Shown: positions 51,401 through 61,738 of the stretch, in pieces
How the letters are laid out: every line of letters starts with the position of its first letter
How positions within the stretch are numbered: position 1 is the first letter of the stretch
Translations under genes and position numbers: made by a program
From: Porites lobata
Lineage: Eukaryota > Cnidaria > Anthozoa > Scleractinia > Poritidae
Length of the DNA stretch: 64,000 nucleotides
Assembly: GCA_942486035.1 (NCBI GenBank)
Contig: CALNXK010000335.1
Span: forward strand, 180,001 to 244,000
Reading direction: 5' to 3'
Notes under the pieces: model-generated
What the model was told of the DNA's origin: nothing
The model's database searches: none
What the model saw: only the letters and a program-made list of their open reading frames with translations

Positions 51401-51972
51401 CATCCTTATATTGTCGGCGCTTACACCAGGCGTTAATACTTCTTTTTAAATGCGTAAATTGTACGGGACCTACTTAAATTGGAAGCCTTTTTAAATATAG
51501 GCTTACACCGTATGGGCTAAGAGGCGAGGGTTTGAATTTGGAATTACCTAACTTTAATCTTCAATTTAAGAATAATTCTTTCACTTATTCATTAACTAAC
51601 TTATGGAACAGTTTGCCTTCTCAAGTACGTGTTTTAAGTGATGCTAATGGTCGACTCAAGAAGTAAATTGCACGATTACAGCTTTTTAGACCGACTGTCT
51701 TATAGTGTACGATTGTAGCCTTTTACTGTTTTTAGAACGTGTATTATAGTTTTCCAGTCACGTTTTTAGTATATGGCTTTTTAGTAGGTTTTAGCTTTTT
51801 ATATTTTATGTTTTTATTATTAAGTTTTTTATATATTTGTTGAGTTGAATAATGTCATAACATAGCTGTAATTATTACAGATTTTATTTATAGAAGTTCG
51901 TATTTTTAACGAGTTTTCTAGCTCCTCGACGTAACGTGTCAAAATAAATGATTGATTGCTTGATTGATTGAT
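48464..51972 (+). mobile_element. Decayed CR1/L2-like LINE with 2A-like leader
   Basis: Running head to head with the Tx1-like LINE, this element reads in order: 2A-like motif, PHD-like Cys/His domain, endonuclease remnants, RT and a 3' UTR ending in (TGAT)n at about 51950-51972. All are on the + strand in several frames. The 3' simple-repeat tail is the CR1/L2 pattern. Confidence 0.8.
48503..51164 (+). pseudogene. CR1/L2-like ORF: 2A-like, PHD-like, endonuclease, RT
   Basis: From the ATG at 48503 the first 17 codons end in GDVEANPGP (48527-48553), a match to the D-V/I-E-x-N-P-G-P consensus of ribosome-skipping 2A sequences, known in some non-LTR retrotransposons. A frameshift near 48585 leads into a Cys/His block with CLTCNKTIRLNQKELTC and LWNCTRCELPPLSDSFF, the PHD-like finger of CR1 ORF proteins. 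Endonuclease pieces follow (IGYLNINS, KKGAGGLLAYIRND, FIVCAFYRSPT, and LGPSDHDLIF near 49550). The RT at 50324-51019 has VDFSKAFDAVNH, SGVSQGSLLGPLLFNIFIND and LRLYADDTTAY. A further frameshift near 50970 leads to 51164. Many stops show it is long dead. Confidence 0.8.
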
Positions 51973-54292
51973 TTCATGCAAAATTCCATTGTATCAAAAC
52001 TATAAACGTAAGAAACAAAAATATAGTTCAAATGGGGCCTTTGATTGCTAAAATTAAAAATAATAATTAAATTCTGAGCAACAGCGCCATCAGGGATAAG
52101 AAAAATATTTTGCGTGGTAATGTACATACCCGGGGCCCCTGGTGTGCATAAGAAAAAATTGGTATAAAGTAAAATGTGTGAAAAGCGCAAGAATGGGGCG
52201 GAATTTATCAGAGGTATAAAAATATAAACTTGAATAAAATACAACGATCTAATATTAGCGAGTGTCACAGGACAAAGAGTCTCTTGAAAGGCATAATGAT
52301 TGTCTTCAAAACAAAAGGTCCTCAAATTCGTTGCATTCCTCATAGGAGTTTTGGGCTATCTCAATGTAAATCGAGCAGCAAAAAAATATGCTGGTTGACA
52401 AAATCTTTCGAAAGAGATAAATAAATTCTAAAAAAAAGGTCCGCAAATACGTTGCATTCCTCACGGGAGTTGAGGACTGGCTCAATGTAAATCAACCTGC
52501 GAAGAACACGCTGGTTCTGATAAAAGTTTTGAGAATGTAACCCTATGCCTTGATCAACTACCGCTTAAAATTCAATTCACAGAGGAAAAGAGAACACTGA
52601 AAACCTTAGTTCTGAGTCGAGAAGCGAACACGCTACGTCAATGTAAATCGTGCTGCAAAGAATAAGCTGGTTCTGACAATAATTTGAGCGTAAAACCCTA
52701 TTCCTTGATCAGCTGCTTTTTCAAGAGTGGTTGTCAGAGAAAACCGGGCAAAATGTTAAAAATGTCAACGGAAGGGGGTCAACAGAATAAGTTCATACTA
52801 ACATCATAGATGGGTCTGGTGGAGTAATGGACAAATATACCAAACATAGGTTCTTCACTGCTCTTGTATCAGAGATACGAGCACTACTTTATTCAGGACT
52901 CCAGTAAGTTGAGTTAACCCAAGGTCATACAGCGAGAATAAGAGAGAGAGCTGCTATTTCTTGTCGTTTTTCAGTGAATTGTCCTATGTTTCTTTTAGTC
53001 ATTTATTGTTTTCTATCTAATGTATCGCGTTTTTATTGTCACTGGACGAAAGCTTTCCGTCTTATGGAGATGCCATGACTGATTGAGATTTAACATCCTT
53101 CTTCACTGTTCAAATAACTCAATTCCAGACCGATGAAGTTCAATTCTTGCAAGACAAGCCCGAGCTTCTTTACTATCGTCAGATTTAGCTAAGAGAAAAT
53201 TTCAAAGAAACGACCATATTTAATTACCGTTGAGGGTCAGTTGACAGCATTTTAGCGCCTTGCAAATCAAAAAGCACAACACAAAGAAAAGACGGGGACG
53301 GCTATAAATTCGAACATTTAGACTGAAAGTTATTACACATCGAATGTTTTGACTCTGAGAGGTACGTGGTGTACCAAACGGAACACTGATTTTGAAAGAA
53401 GGGTTTAGCTTCTAAAAACAGAAACCATGGTGTTGCAGTTGTGGGGAGTGAAATGCAAAAATTTGTTTTTTATCAACTGAGTTGATAAAGTAGTTTGGCC
53501 TCTGTACGGGGATTGAGAAGCTGTTGTTTATATAACAGATGCTATTTTGAAACACACTGCTGTTTAATCCGTTCGATCAAACTTTCAGCCAGAGGTGACG
53601 TAAGCTATAAACTTAGCAAAGAACGAAGTGGAACTGGGCGTGTCCTGACTAAATTGTGATGCAGTTTGGGTGAAAAAGGGTGAGAGGTAGTCAGTTTGTC
53701 CAGAATGAAAGGCTGACTGTCCGCGGGCGATAAACAAATTAGGTGTGACTCTCCCCGACCCTCTCTTCTGAAGCCACTCTCCCCCGTCCCCCGTACCAAA
53801 AAGGTACCTTTCTCGAGGAAAACAAAATTCGGTCGGCTTTATTTTTTGGTCAATTCTTTACTAGTTATTGTTTCGCGTTAATTTGCACTGACATTTTCGA
53901 GAATATTAAAAAACGGTAGTCAGTTCACATCTGATCTATTTTTTTCAAAGCACCTTCAAAACAAGAACGACAATAACCGTTAAAGAATACAAACAGAAAG
54001 AGGCAAACTGAAATATTACAGAGTCAAGTGGAAAAGCGGTTGTCGCAGTCTCTTTGCGAGATCAAATTGTTCACGTGAGATAAGCGTGTCCGTAGTCAAA
54101 ATGCACGTGTAAAGAAAAAAACGCTAGATTTTACGTCATATAGCATTTCGAAGTCGAGGAAGCATGTTTTGTGGTGTTGGTGGTGGGAGGTGGGATATAA
54201 CTAGAAGACACAATATGGCCTTCCTCTGAAGGAAAAAGATGCCAAGGGTCTGTTATCGGTCTTTCGGGTCATGAAAGACACCCTCAATGTTA
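51973..54292. other. No gene; degenerate repeats at 52310-52700
   Basis: Three imperfect copies of a unit containing GTTGCATTCCTCA and CTCAATGTAAATCG.GC..CAAAG.A.A.GCTGGTT occur near 52310-52400, 52435-52520 and 52620-52690. The block 53620-53830 (GGGCGTG, ACAAATTAGGT.TGACTCTCCC, CCAAAAAGGTA) is related to 63570-63790. No coding frame is supported. Confidence 0.5.
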
Positions 54293-54490
54293 GGGACGGA
54301 CCATTAGAAAACTTATCGGGGGGGCGAAGTAAAAAAAAAATATTCGCGCAAGGGAAAATTAAATGAAAAAAAAAATTCATGCTATGGCCTAAAAAAATTC
54401 ATACAAGGAATTTAATAACAAAAAAAAAAATTCCTGCGGCTCGAAAATTCCCCTCCCCCCCCCCCCATGATTTTTCTAATGGTCCGTCCC
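54293..54490. mobile_element. PIF/Harbinger-like MITE (198 bp)
   Basis: Ends GGGACGGACCATTAGAAAA and TTTTCTAATGGTCCGTCCC are inverted; TTA flanks both sides. A- and C/G-tracts fill the interior. Same terminal GGGAC and TTA duplication as 29225-29742. Confidence 0.8.
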
Positions 54491-55724
54491 TTATTGTAAA
54501 GTATTAATACCATAAAGGAGATTATGGTAATCATTAGTATAAAGAAAAAGCCATTCTAGAGGGTGTACGAGTCAGGCTTCGGCTTCGGAGAATATGTTCA
54601 AGGCCCGTTATAGCAAAGGATAACTAATAAACGTCCTTAAGTTATTCTGAAGAGTAGGCGTCGTCTTGGGACCTCTTTGCTCACTTTGGAGCATACTTAC
54701 CGCTCGTGTTGGAGGCGTGGTCATTCGGGTTTATAAATTGGCAGCAGTGACATACGTAAATCTACCATGGACTAACATTCTCCCCACGGGGATTGTGGGG
54801 GAGGTATAAGGTACTGGATGCTGCAAAAACCGCATTAAGCTGAACCCGTTTAAGCCTAGGTGCATATGCATAGCCAGGTGCGCCTTTACCTCGCTACTCA
54901 GTAGCCTTTAACGTTGCGAGGACGCGGCGTATACATGTATACCACACAAGTGAACAGTGCTTTTCGCGCGCGCTGATTGGCTAGCTCGGTGATTAGCCAA
55001 GTACTATTTTTGGCTTTCAAGTGAGGTCACAAAAATCCATACTTCAAAATCGCAAGGACTTTTTAAAAGGTTTTATCTCCATCCAGCAAAAGATCTCTTA
55101 AAACTAAACTTCTGTGCAAGTTTGCATCGTGATAATTTCGCAAGTTTACTCTGCGTGACATTAATATTGCGACCGAAAAGGCCGTCACTGTGCTAAAAAA
55201 TAATTTTATCGCATAATATTATGCCCTTTGAACGGTGAAAGTATTAGAAAATGTGTTTAGGGATTAATTTGCTCTTTCGCAGAAAAACCCGAGCAAATTT
55301 GTGGCGATACTAAAACTAGATGTTTAAATTATTTCCGGCCGCCAGCACTTCTCGCATGTCCTTAGTGTTGCTAACAGTGCTTCTAAGACTAAACAATGTA
55401 CGAGGAACAAGGATTCCATTTACTTTATCAAGTGGTCCATCCCTGGTTAAGGCTCGTATTTGTGCCAGAGACCCCGTGCAACAGTATTTCTTCTGTGTCC
55501 CATACGGTATCTTGACTGAAGCACTCGCATGGCATATAGCACAGGAACATACCAATTTAATGAACTCCAGCACACCAAGATTAATACATTTTGTTGAACA
55601 TTCTACGCGGCTGTATGATTGTAAAAGTTAAATTATGAATAGCTTTTACAAACTGGCGACCGAAAATGATTTTTTTCTATTTATCTCACACATATTGACT
55701 ACCATTTGTTTTCACGGCCTGTAG

Positions 55725-55796
55725 GTATTTGAACGACAACGAGCTCAAGACCCTCCCGTCAGGAATATTTTCAGATCTCTCTATCTTGCACTATTT
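55725..55796 (+). CDS. LRR exon of a host leucine-rich-repeat gene (copy B)
   Basis: A 72-nt exon between TGTAG and GTAAGT encodes YLNDNELKTLPSGIF followed by SDLSILHYL, one complete 24-residue leucine-rich repeat. It has the same phase as copy A at 25427-25495, so splicing the two in tandem keeps the frame. Upstream (GCTTTTACAAACTGGCGACCGAAAATGATTTT) and downstream (CTAATGAACAAG, CTCTTGGAAATCATGCA) intron sequence is also shared with copy A, which shows a duplicated exon-intron unit. It probably encodes one repeat of a secreted or receptor ectodomain; no other part of the gene is visible. Confidence 0.8.
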
Positions 55797-56448
55797 GTAA
55801 GTAAACAACGCATTTCTTTGCTTATCGAAATTCATATGACTCTCCTAATAGGATCTAAAGACCTCTCTTGGTACTGGCGCTCTAATGAACAAGAGTAGAT
55901 TCATTATCCTTAGGATGTCGCTATTTGTTTTCGCTTTTTCTCAACTTTTTTAACAGATGTTGCTATTTCGAAGTAGGTTATATCAACAGAGCCGTATACC
56001 AAGGCTAATGACACTTACCGAGACCTTGACTAAACCGGATATCACAAAAACCGAATCGAATAACTGTTTTATTGAACATTGTTTTAAAGAAAACATCACC
56101 ATGCTCGGACCCTAGTTTGACATTACTCTTGGAAATCATGCATTGCGCGGGCAACGTACAGATCGGTCGGTTATCAATGTATCATAATTCGTATTATAAT
56201 TCGAAGCAAATTTTTCTTTCTTTTCATCGGCCGAGAGCCCACCACGTGACCTGCAAATGACTACCTACAAATAATCGTCAGCTCATGCGCAATGCCATTC
56301 AACTGTGTGTGGCTGCAAATAATATTCTGCACATGCGTAAAGGAAACTGTGCTTTTCTCCTTCTTGCGATCGCTCTTGCGTGAAAATGGCAGATCACTTC
56401 GCTTCCCGAGGATATTCATTAAAAAAGCAAAATCGGTGATCGAATGAT

Positions 56449-56482
<34 letters not shown>

Positions 56483-56615
56483 CACGATTTTGCTCAACCT
56501 CGTCCAATAATTGTTGAATATTAGTACTAGTAATAAAGTGTATGAGTGTTTTTTTAATGAAGTTTTGAATATATGAAAATCATATTATGCGAACTGCGGA
56601 GTGGCAAATTAAATA

Positions 56616-56860
56616 AAGGATGATCATGGCAGTTATATACGCAACTTTTGCACTTGCGAAAAGAAAGCCCGAAAAAAAAAATCCGGCTTGTACGGGATTC
56701 GAACCCTTGACCTCTGCGATACCAGTGCAGTTTAATCGGTAGAGCGCTGCACCGGTATCGCAGAGGTCAAGGGTTCGAATCCCGTACAAGCCGGATTTTT
56801 TTTCTGGCTTTCTTCTCCCAACTGTAAAAGTTGTGTATATAACTGCGATCATCATCCTTC
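56616..56860. repeat. Foldback with two inverted tRNA-like halves
   Basis: Arms of about 110 bp are inverted copies. Each contains a tRNA 3' half: AGGTCAAGGGTTCGAATCCC then GTACAAGCCGGA, reading + at about 56764-56795 and - at 56684-56715. The plus copy also has a D-arm-like TTAATCGGTAGAGCGCTGCACC and an anticodon-loop-like GGT (Thr). The 5' acceptor strand is missing and the T-stem has a mismatch, so it is a tRNA-derived repeat and not a working tRNA. Confidence 0.7.
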
Positions 56861-57832
56861 ACTTAAGTTTTGTTGTTGTTGTTGTTGTTATTGTCTTGTT
56901 TTGTTTTTTTCATGAAAATGTAATGTGCTGGGGTTTCACTGAATGAAAGAAAGCGAGCCGAACTGTAACACTCCACACCGAAACTTTAATTCAATGTCCG
57001 ACGAAACACATTGTAATAAAAGCGAATTAACTGTGTACAAACAAAGGAGGGAAGCAAAATCTATGAGAATGATTCATTCAACACTTGGCAGTCAAAGTAA
57101 TACAGTATGCGTGCAAGAGCCATCACAGAAAGGAAATTCTTCCTCAGTTTTTGCTTCCTCTCCCTCAGTGCTTTAGGGGAAAAGAAGACACTGTCACAGC
57201 ATACGGCTTGGATTTGAATTCTCGAATTATAGACTTATAAATAATGAAAAGACCGCATTTTAAGATGATTGGAAAAGTCTTCACGCATTTCGAGTGATTG
57301 AAAGTTTTCAAGTTCTTATACAACATTGTAGAACCCGGGAAACAGGTTTTCTGTATGTCTTTCTTCTCGGCTCATCGTCCTAATTTTTTCAACCTTTTTA
57401 GTTACAAGAGTGAGAAAGCTAAAAATACAAGTAGGGTCAGTAGGAAGACAACTTGTACTTGAGGGTGGCGTGTTTAATAATGACATACTCCTTGAATCTT
57501 ATGTTAGTAGTAATAGACGAGGGGTTCTGCGCAGTGGTGGAGGTGGTGGAGTGACGTCACAATAGCTCAGGGGATTAAACTGATGAGATCATCATCTAAA
57601 AATAGAAAGGTATTCTGTATAACAATCTAGGGAGTTGAAGTCATCAAAAAAAGATGAGATCATCATCAAAATAATCATTTAATATGGTAACTGGTGAGAT
57701 GACATCATCAGCTTAAATTAGAAAGGGTTTTTTGACATGATCAGCTATTTTCTATAGTCTATGACATCATCATTTATTTTCATCTTTTTAAGATCATATA
57801 AATGAAGGTTATTATTATTAATCATTATTATC

Positions 57833-58087
57833 ATGCAAAACGAAAATGGTTATTATTCAGTCTTTCATAAGAACAAAGTTGAATCATTATATCGTATGAT
57901 AGCGAGGGCCATAGTTCCCCCCTCGAAAGGAATAACGTCTCTCAAGAAAACATTTTGCAACCTCTCAGGGTCAACAATTTCCAAGCTGAAAGAACTCCAT
58001 TCTGAAGTATTTCTAAAAGTTACTTTGGGCAGACTCTTGGTGTTCTTGAAATTTGCAGAGGATCTGGAACTGACGCAGGAAGAATGA
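57833..58087 (+). CDS. 84-codon arm ORF, left copy; weak BH1-like motif
   Basis: An 84-residue frame starting at an ATG about 30 bp after a TATAAA-like element (57797-57803) and running toward the centre. It is identical to the mirrored frame at 61484-61738. The predicted protein is helical and ends in a stretch near residues 60-80, GRLLVFLKFAEDLEL, resembling the BH1 region of Bcl-2-like proteins (GR....F.FA..L); the usual Trp before GR is Leu here. No BH2 region follows and the length is far below a full Bcl-2 fold. The resemblance is an inference from pattern; function is unknown. Confidence 0.5.
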   Translation: MQNENGYYSVFHKNKVESLYRMIARAIVPPSKGITSLKKTFCNLSGSTISKLKELHSEVFLKVTLGRLLVFLKFAEDLELTQEE

Positions 58088-58417
58088 GGACAATTATATG
58101 CTGTTATTTATCCCACTTTAATATATCAAATCTGAGAGCAGTTATATAAGGCGATGATGTAGGCAGTAAAATCTTAAGACTGGAAGATTGCGAAGTGATT
58201 AGAGCGATGGGTTGTTGTCCACCATCGACCACTTTTGGACATCGTTAGTCAGTTAATTATGCGAGTTCGCAAGCCCACCGTTGCATACAAATTAGTACAG
58301 CTCTGCAGGAAAAGCCCCAAGAGAGAACTTTCAAGTGACTTATTATCATAAAAACAATAAAAACATAAAATAACTTAACAAGGATCAATTGAAACACGCG
58401 ACTTACAATTGCGAGCA

Positions 58418-58446
58418 ATAAAGTTTTTTTAAAAAAACTTTATTAA
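58418..58446. terminator. Palindromic two-way poly(A) signal, left arm
   Basis: AATAAAGTTTTTTT and its complement form a 28-bp palindrome giving AATAAA on both strands. It sits between the convergent 84-codon ORF and the zinc-finger-like ORF, so it can end both transcripts. Confidence 0.65.
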
Positions 58447-58578
58447 AAACCAGTAACTAAAAGAGTCAAATACACAGCGATTTGAAAGGGAAAGGGATGA
58501 AAATTAATCCTTTGACTGACTATTACAAATTCGTTTTCTCCGTTCTATTACGAGGAATAATAAATAATCCTTCCCTGT

Positions 58579-58959
58579 CTACGCAATTTTCCTATAGCCT
58601 CTAAGTCGAGAGGTCGACTTTCTTTGATTCTTTCGGTTTGTCTTGTTCTTTGTAGTTGTTCTTTTAGCTTTTGCTTTAAAAGAGGCTTTATTTCTTCGTG
58701 ATCTTGACAGTTCGTACACCGTTTCTTGTGTCTGTACTGGACTGCGAGTACTAGTTGAGTTATTTTTTCCGGAATTATCCGCTTCACTTTCGTAAACGAC
58801 AACTTTAACTTTAGGTTGCAGTTTCGCCTCTTGTCAATACTGTCTTCGCTGTATGTGGTCTAACTGATGAACATCCGCGAGATGGTTAGCTAATCTGACA
58901 AGGTACTTCGCCCCGCACCATGAAATCGGACAGTTTCTGCAAACTCTCTTGTAAACCAT
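58579..58959 (-). CDS. Zinc-finger-like arm ORF, left copy (in-frame TGA)
   Basis: Read outward from the centre, the frame gives CRNCPISWCGAKYLVRLANH then LADVH, a C-x4-C-x10-H-x4-H arrangement like a C2H2 finger; both His are present in this arm. A TGA at 58836-58834 interrupts the frame at codon 42, after which it stays open for 84 codons with a Ser/Lys/Arg-rich basic tail, ending near 58579. The mirrored copy at 60612-60992 has the same TGA. It might be read through, spliced out, or be a genuine stop. Confidence 0.5.
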
Positions 58960-59575
58960 GTTCAAAAACCTGTTGAAGGTTCGATGGCTGAACACAAATG
59001 ACTTCTATTTCGCAAATATTCAGGTTATACAGAGTATTAGAAAGGCCAAACACAGGCCCGAAAGGCCATAACCAGGCCAGAAAGGCCAAAACCAGGCCAA
59101 AAGAGACAAAAGGAGACAAACGGGCCATTTTCAGTCATGTGCCTTTTTTCTCCTACACACGCGTGGGTGTCGCGCGTCGCTAGTCACGCAACAGCTTTCA
59201 ATATTGGAATCATCATCTTTATTAAGTGTAATCACAAATGACAGTGCCTAATTAAAAAGTTTTGTTCTTCCTTTAGTAATTGGTATTTCAAATTTCAGAT
59301 TTGCTATTTATTGCACAATTTTACTGTTATTGGTATTACGATCAAGTCATCAATAGTTTGGTTGTTTACAGTTTTTATTGAAATGCAACAATACAAAGGT
59401 CCAGGGAATAAAAAATTTTGTAATTCATAGCCAGTCTAGTCTTGATATTCGTTTGGCCCTTTTTACCTTCGTTTGGCCTTTTTAGCCTTGCTTTGGCCCG
59501 TCTGATCTTCTAAATAACTGGTCGATGTAAGTTCCATTATTATTTAGCTTAGTAACCCCGCCTTCACCCATTTTC

Positions 59576-59582
59576 TATAAAA
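59576..59582 (+). promoter_or_regulatory. TATA box of central gene
   Basis: TATAAAA at 59576-59582, unique to the centre of the element, lies 69 bp before the ATG at 59645; transcription would start about 59606. Confidence 0.6.
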
Positions 59583-59644
59583 CAGACTCGTTACTTTCTG
59601 ATGTCTGGTTTCCTATCAGAACGCGTGCGGTTCAAACCAAAAAG

Positions 59645-60133
59645 ATGTGGAACAGTGACCTCCATTACAACCTTATTCAAAAAGGTGCTGGAAATTATGA
59701 AGACAGCGAAGAAAGCGAAGAAAGCGAAGTCTCTAGCCAAGGAACGGAGTCTTCCCAAGAAGAAACAGAAAGCTTAGAGCCTTGGTCACGCATATTTGAT
59801 GAAGCCGAGAAACGCCATGAGACTCAGCTCAACGCATTGATCAGTGAGTACGAAGGGAACGGAGATTCAGAAAATGTGGCCCGCGTGAAAGCCGAGAACG
59901 CTCTTCTTCCTGTTTACAGAAAAGAGCTGAGAAAAGTACTCTTGGAGAATCTACAGTGGATGCGTGCAATGAAAAAGGATCCCACCTTCAAAAAAGTGAT
60001 GGAAACTCAAAAAGAGCTTAAAGACACAGAAGGATTTGACTGGTTGGAATCGACAGAACTTGCTATCGATAAGCGAAAATTCTTACTAAATCGATTGTAC
60101 CAAAAGCAGCCCATTCCAAAAGATAAAGACTAG
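59645..60133 (+). CDS. Central gene: 162-residue acidic/helical protein of unknown function
   Basis: An uninterrupted, intronless frame with a good start context (AAAAAGATGTGG). Residues 20-45 are acidic and Ser-rich (EDSEESEESEVSSQGTESSQ). The rest is charged and helical, with FDEAEKRHETQLNALISEYE, LLPVYRKELRKVLLENLQWM and a C-terminal KRKFLLNRLYQK. No enzyme motif, signal peptide or membrane segment is visible. A poly(A) signal AATAAA at 60192-60197, 59 bp after the stop, lies in the right arm. I do not recognise the family; it could be a regulatory, structural or DNA-binding protein. It is the only unique-copy gene of the element and the best-preserved frame in the window. Confidence 0.75.
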   Translation: MWNSDLHYNLIQKGAGNYEDSEESEESEVSSQGTESSQEETESLEPWSRIFDEAEKRHETQLNALISEYEGNGDSENVARVKAENALLPVYRKELRKVLLENLQWMRAMKKDPTFKKVMETQKELKDTEGFDWLESTELAIDKRKFLLNRLYQKQPIPKDKD

Positions 60134-60611
60134 ACCTACTATGAATGTTACAGAATTTTTTATTTCCTGGACCTTTGTATTGTTGCATTTCAATAAAAAC
60201 TGTAAACAACCAAACTATTGATGACTTGATCATAATACCAATAACAGTAAACTTGTGCAATAAATAGCAAATCTGAAATTTGAAATACCAATTACTAAAG
60301 GAAGAACAAAACTTTTTAATTAGGCACTGTTATTTGTGATTACACTTAATAAAGATGATGATTCCAATATTGAAAGCTGTTGCGTGACTAGCGACGCGCG
60401 ACACCCACGCGTGTGTAGGAGAAAAAAGGCACATGACTGAAAATGGCCCGTTTGTCTCCTTTTGTCTCTTTTGGCCTGGTTTTGGCCTTTCTGGCCTGGT
60501 TATGGCCTTTCGGGCCTGTGTTTGGCCTTTCTAATACTCTGTATAACCTGAATATTTGCGAAATAGAAGTCATTTGTGTTCAGCCATCGAACCTTCAACA
60601 GGTTTTTGAAC

Positions 60612-60992
60612 ATGGTTTACAAGAGAGTTTGCAGAAACTGTCCGATTTCATGGTGCGGGGCGAAGTACCTTGTCAGATTAGCTAACTATCTCGCGGATGT
60701 TCATCAGTTAGACCACATACAGCGAAGACAGTATTGACAAGAGGCGAAACTGCAACCTAAAGTTAAAGTTGTCGTTTACGAAAGTGAAGCGGATAATTCC
60801 GGAAAAAATAACTCAACTAGTACTCACAGTCCAGTACAGACACAAGGAACGGTGTACGAACTGTCAAGATCACGAAGAAATAAAGCCTCTTTTAAAGCAA
60901 AAGCTAAAAGAACAACTACAAAGAACAAGACAAACCGAAAGAAACAAAGAAAGTCGAACTCTTCGCTTAGAGGCTATAGGAAAATTGCGTAG
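60612..60992 (+). CDS. Zinc-finger-like arm ORF, right copy (in-frame TGA, His to Tyr)
   Basis: Mirror of 58579-58959. The frame starts at ATG 60612, has the same Cys/Cys pair and downstream HQLDH, but LANY replaces LANH, removing one predicted zinc ligand. TGA at 60735-60737 interrupts it and the following frame runs to TAG at 60990-60992. Upstream the TTTGGCC/GGCCTTTC repeats (60460-60530) form part of the leader. The left copy is therefore the better candidate for function. Confidence 0.5.
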
Positions 60993-61126
60993 ACAGGGAA
61001 GGATTATTTATTATTCCTCGTAATAGAACGGAGAAAACGAATTTGTAATAGTCAGTCAAAGGATTAATTTTCATCCCTTTCCCTTTCAAATCGCTGTGTA
61101 TTTGACTCTTTTAGTTATTGGTTTTT

Positions 61127-61154
61127 AATAAAGTTTTTTTAAAAAAACTTTATT
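61127..61154. terminator. Palindromic two-way poly(A) signal, right arm
   Basis: Perfect 28-bp palindrome AATAAAG(T)7/(A)7CTTTATT, giving AATAAA on both strands, 135 bp past the end of the zinc-finger-like frame and 330 bp past the convergent 84-codon ORF. Confidence 0.65.
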
Positions 61155-61483
61155 GCTCGCAATTGTAAGTCGCGTGTTTCAATTGATCCTTGTTAAGTTA
61201 TTTTATGTTTTTTTTGTTTTTATGATAATAAGTCACTTGAAAGTTCTCTCTTGGGGCTTTTCCTGCAGAGCTGTACTAATTTGTATGCAACGGTGGGCTT
61301 GCGAACTCGCATAATTAACTGACTAACGATGTCCAAAAGTGGTCGATGGTGGACAACAACCCATCGCTCTAATCACTTCGCAATGTTCCAGTCTTAAGAT
61401 TTTACTGCCTACATCATCGCCTTATATAACTGCTCTCAGATTTGATATATTAAAGTGGGATAAATAACAGCATATAATTGTCC

Positions 61484-61738
61484 TCATTCTTCCTGCGTCA
61501 GTTCCAGATCCTCTGCAAATTTCAAGAACACCAAGAGTCTGCCCAAAGTAACTTTTAGAAATACTTCAGAATGGAGTTCTTTCAGCTTGGAAATTGTTGA
61601 CCCTGAGAGGTTGCAAAATGTTTTCTTGAGAGACGTTATTCCTTTCGAGGGGGGAACTATGGCCCTCGCTATCATACGATATAATGATTCAACTTTGTTC
61701 TTATGAAAGACTGAATAATAACCATTTTCGTTTTGCAT
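61484..61738 (-). CDS. 84-codon arm ORF, right copy
   Basis: Identical in protein to 57833-58087 and read toward the centre. Identity of both copies suggests recent arm homogenisation or selection. Confidence 0.5.
   Translation of the reverse strand: MQNENGYYSVFHKNKVESLYRMIARAIVPPSKGITSLKKTFCNLSGSTISKLKELHSEVFLKVTLGRLLVFLKFAEDLELTQEE

Larger units (their letters stand above)
57506..59423 (+). repeat. Left arm of the 4.56-kb element
   Basis: Inverted copy of 60148-62065. It begins with a GC-richer edge carrying a perfect CRE-like TGACGTCA at about 57553-57560, then repeated GATGATGTCATC/GATGAGATCATCATC motifs to about 57780. Confidence 0.9.

Noticed and set aside
56726..56795. Functional tRNA-Thr gene
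   Set aside because: 5' acceptor strand absent and T-stem mismatched; sits in a foldback repeat.
58886..59128. 80-codon minus frame with a hydrophobic start, mirrored at 60443-60685
   Set aside because: The hydrophobic part comes from TTTGGCC repeats; the overlapping frame carries the zinc-finger-like motif instead.
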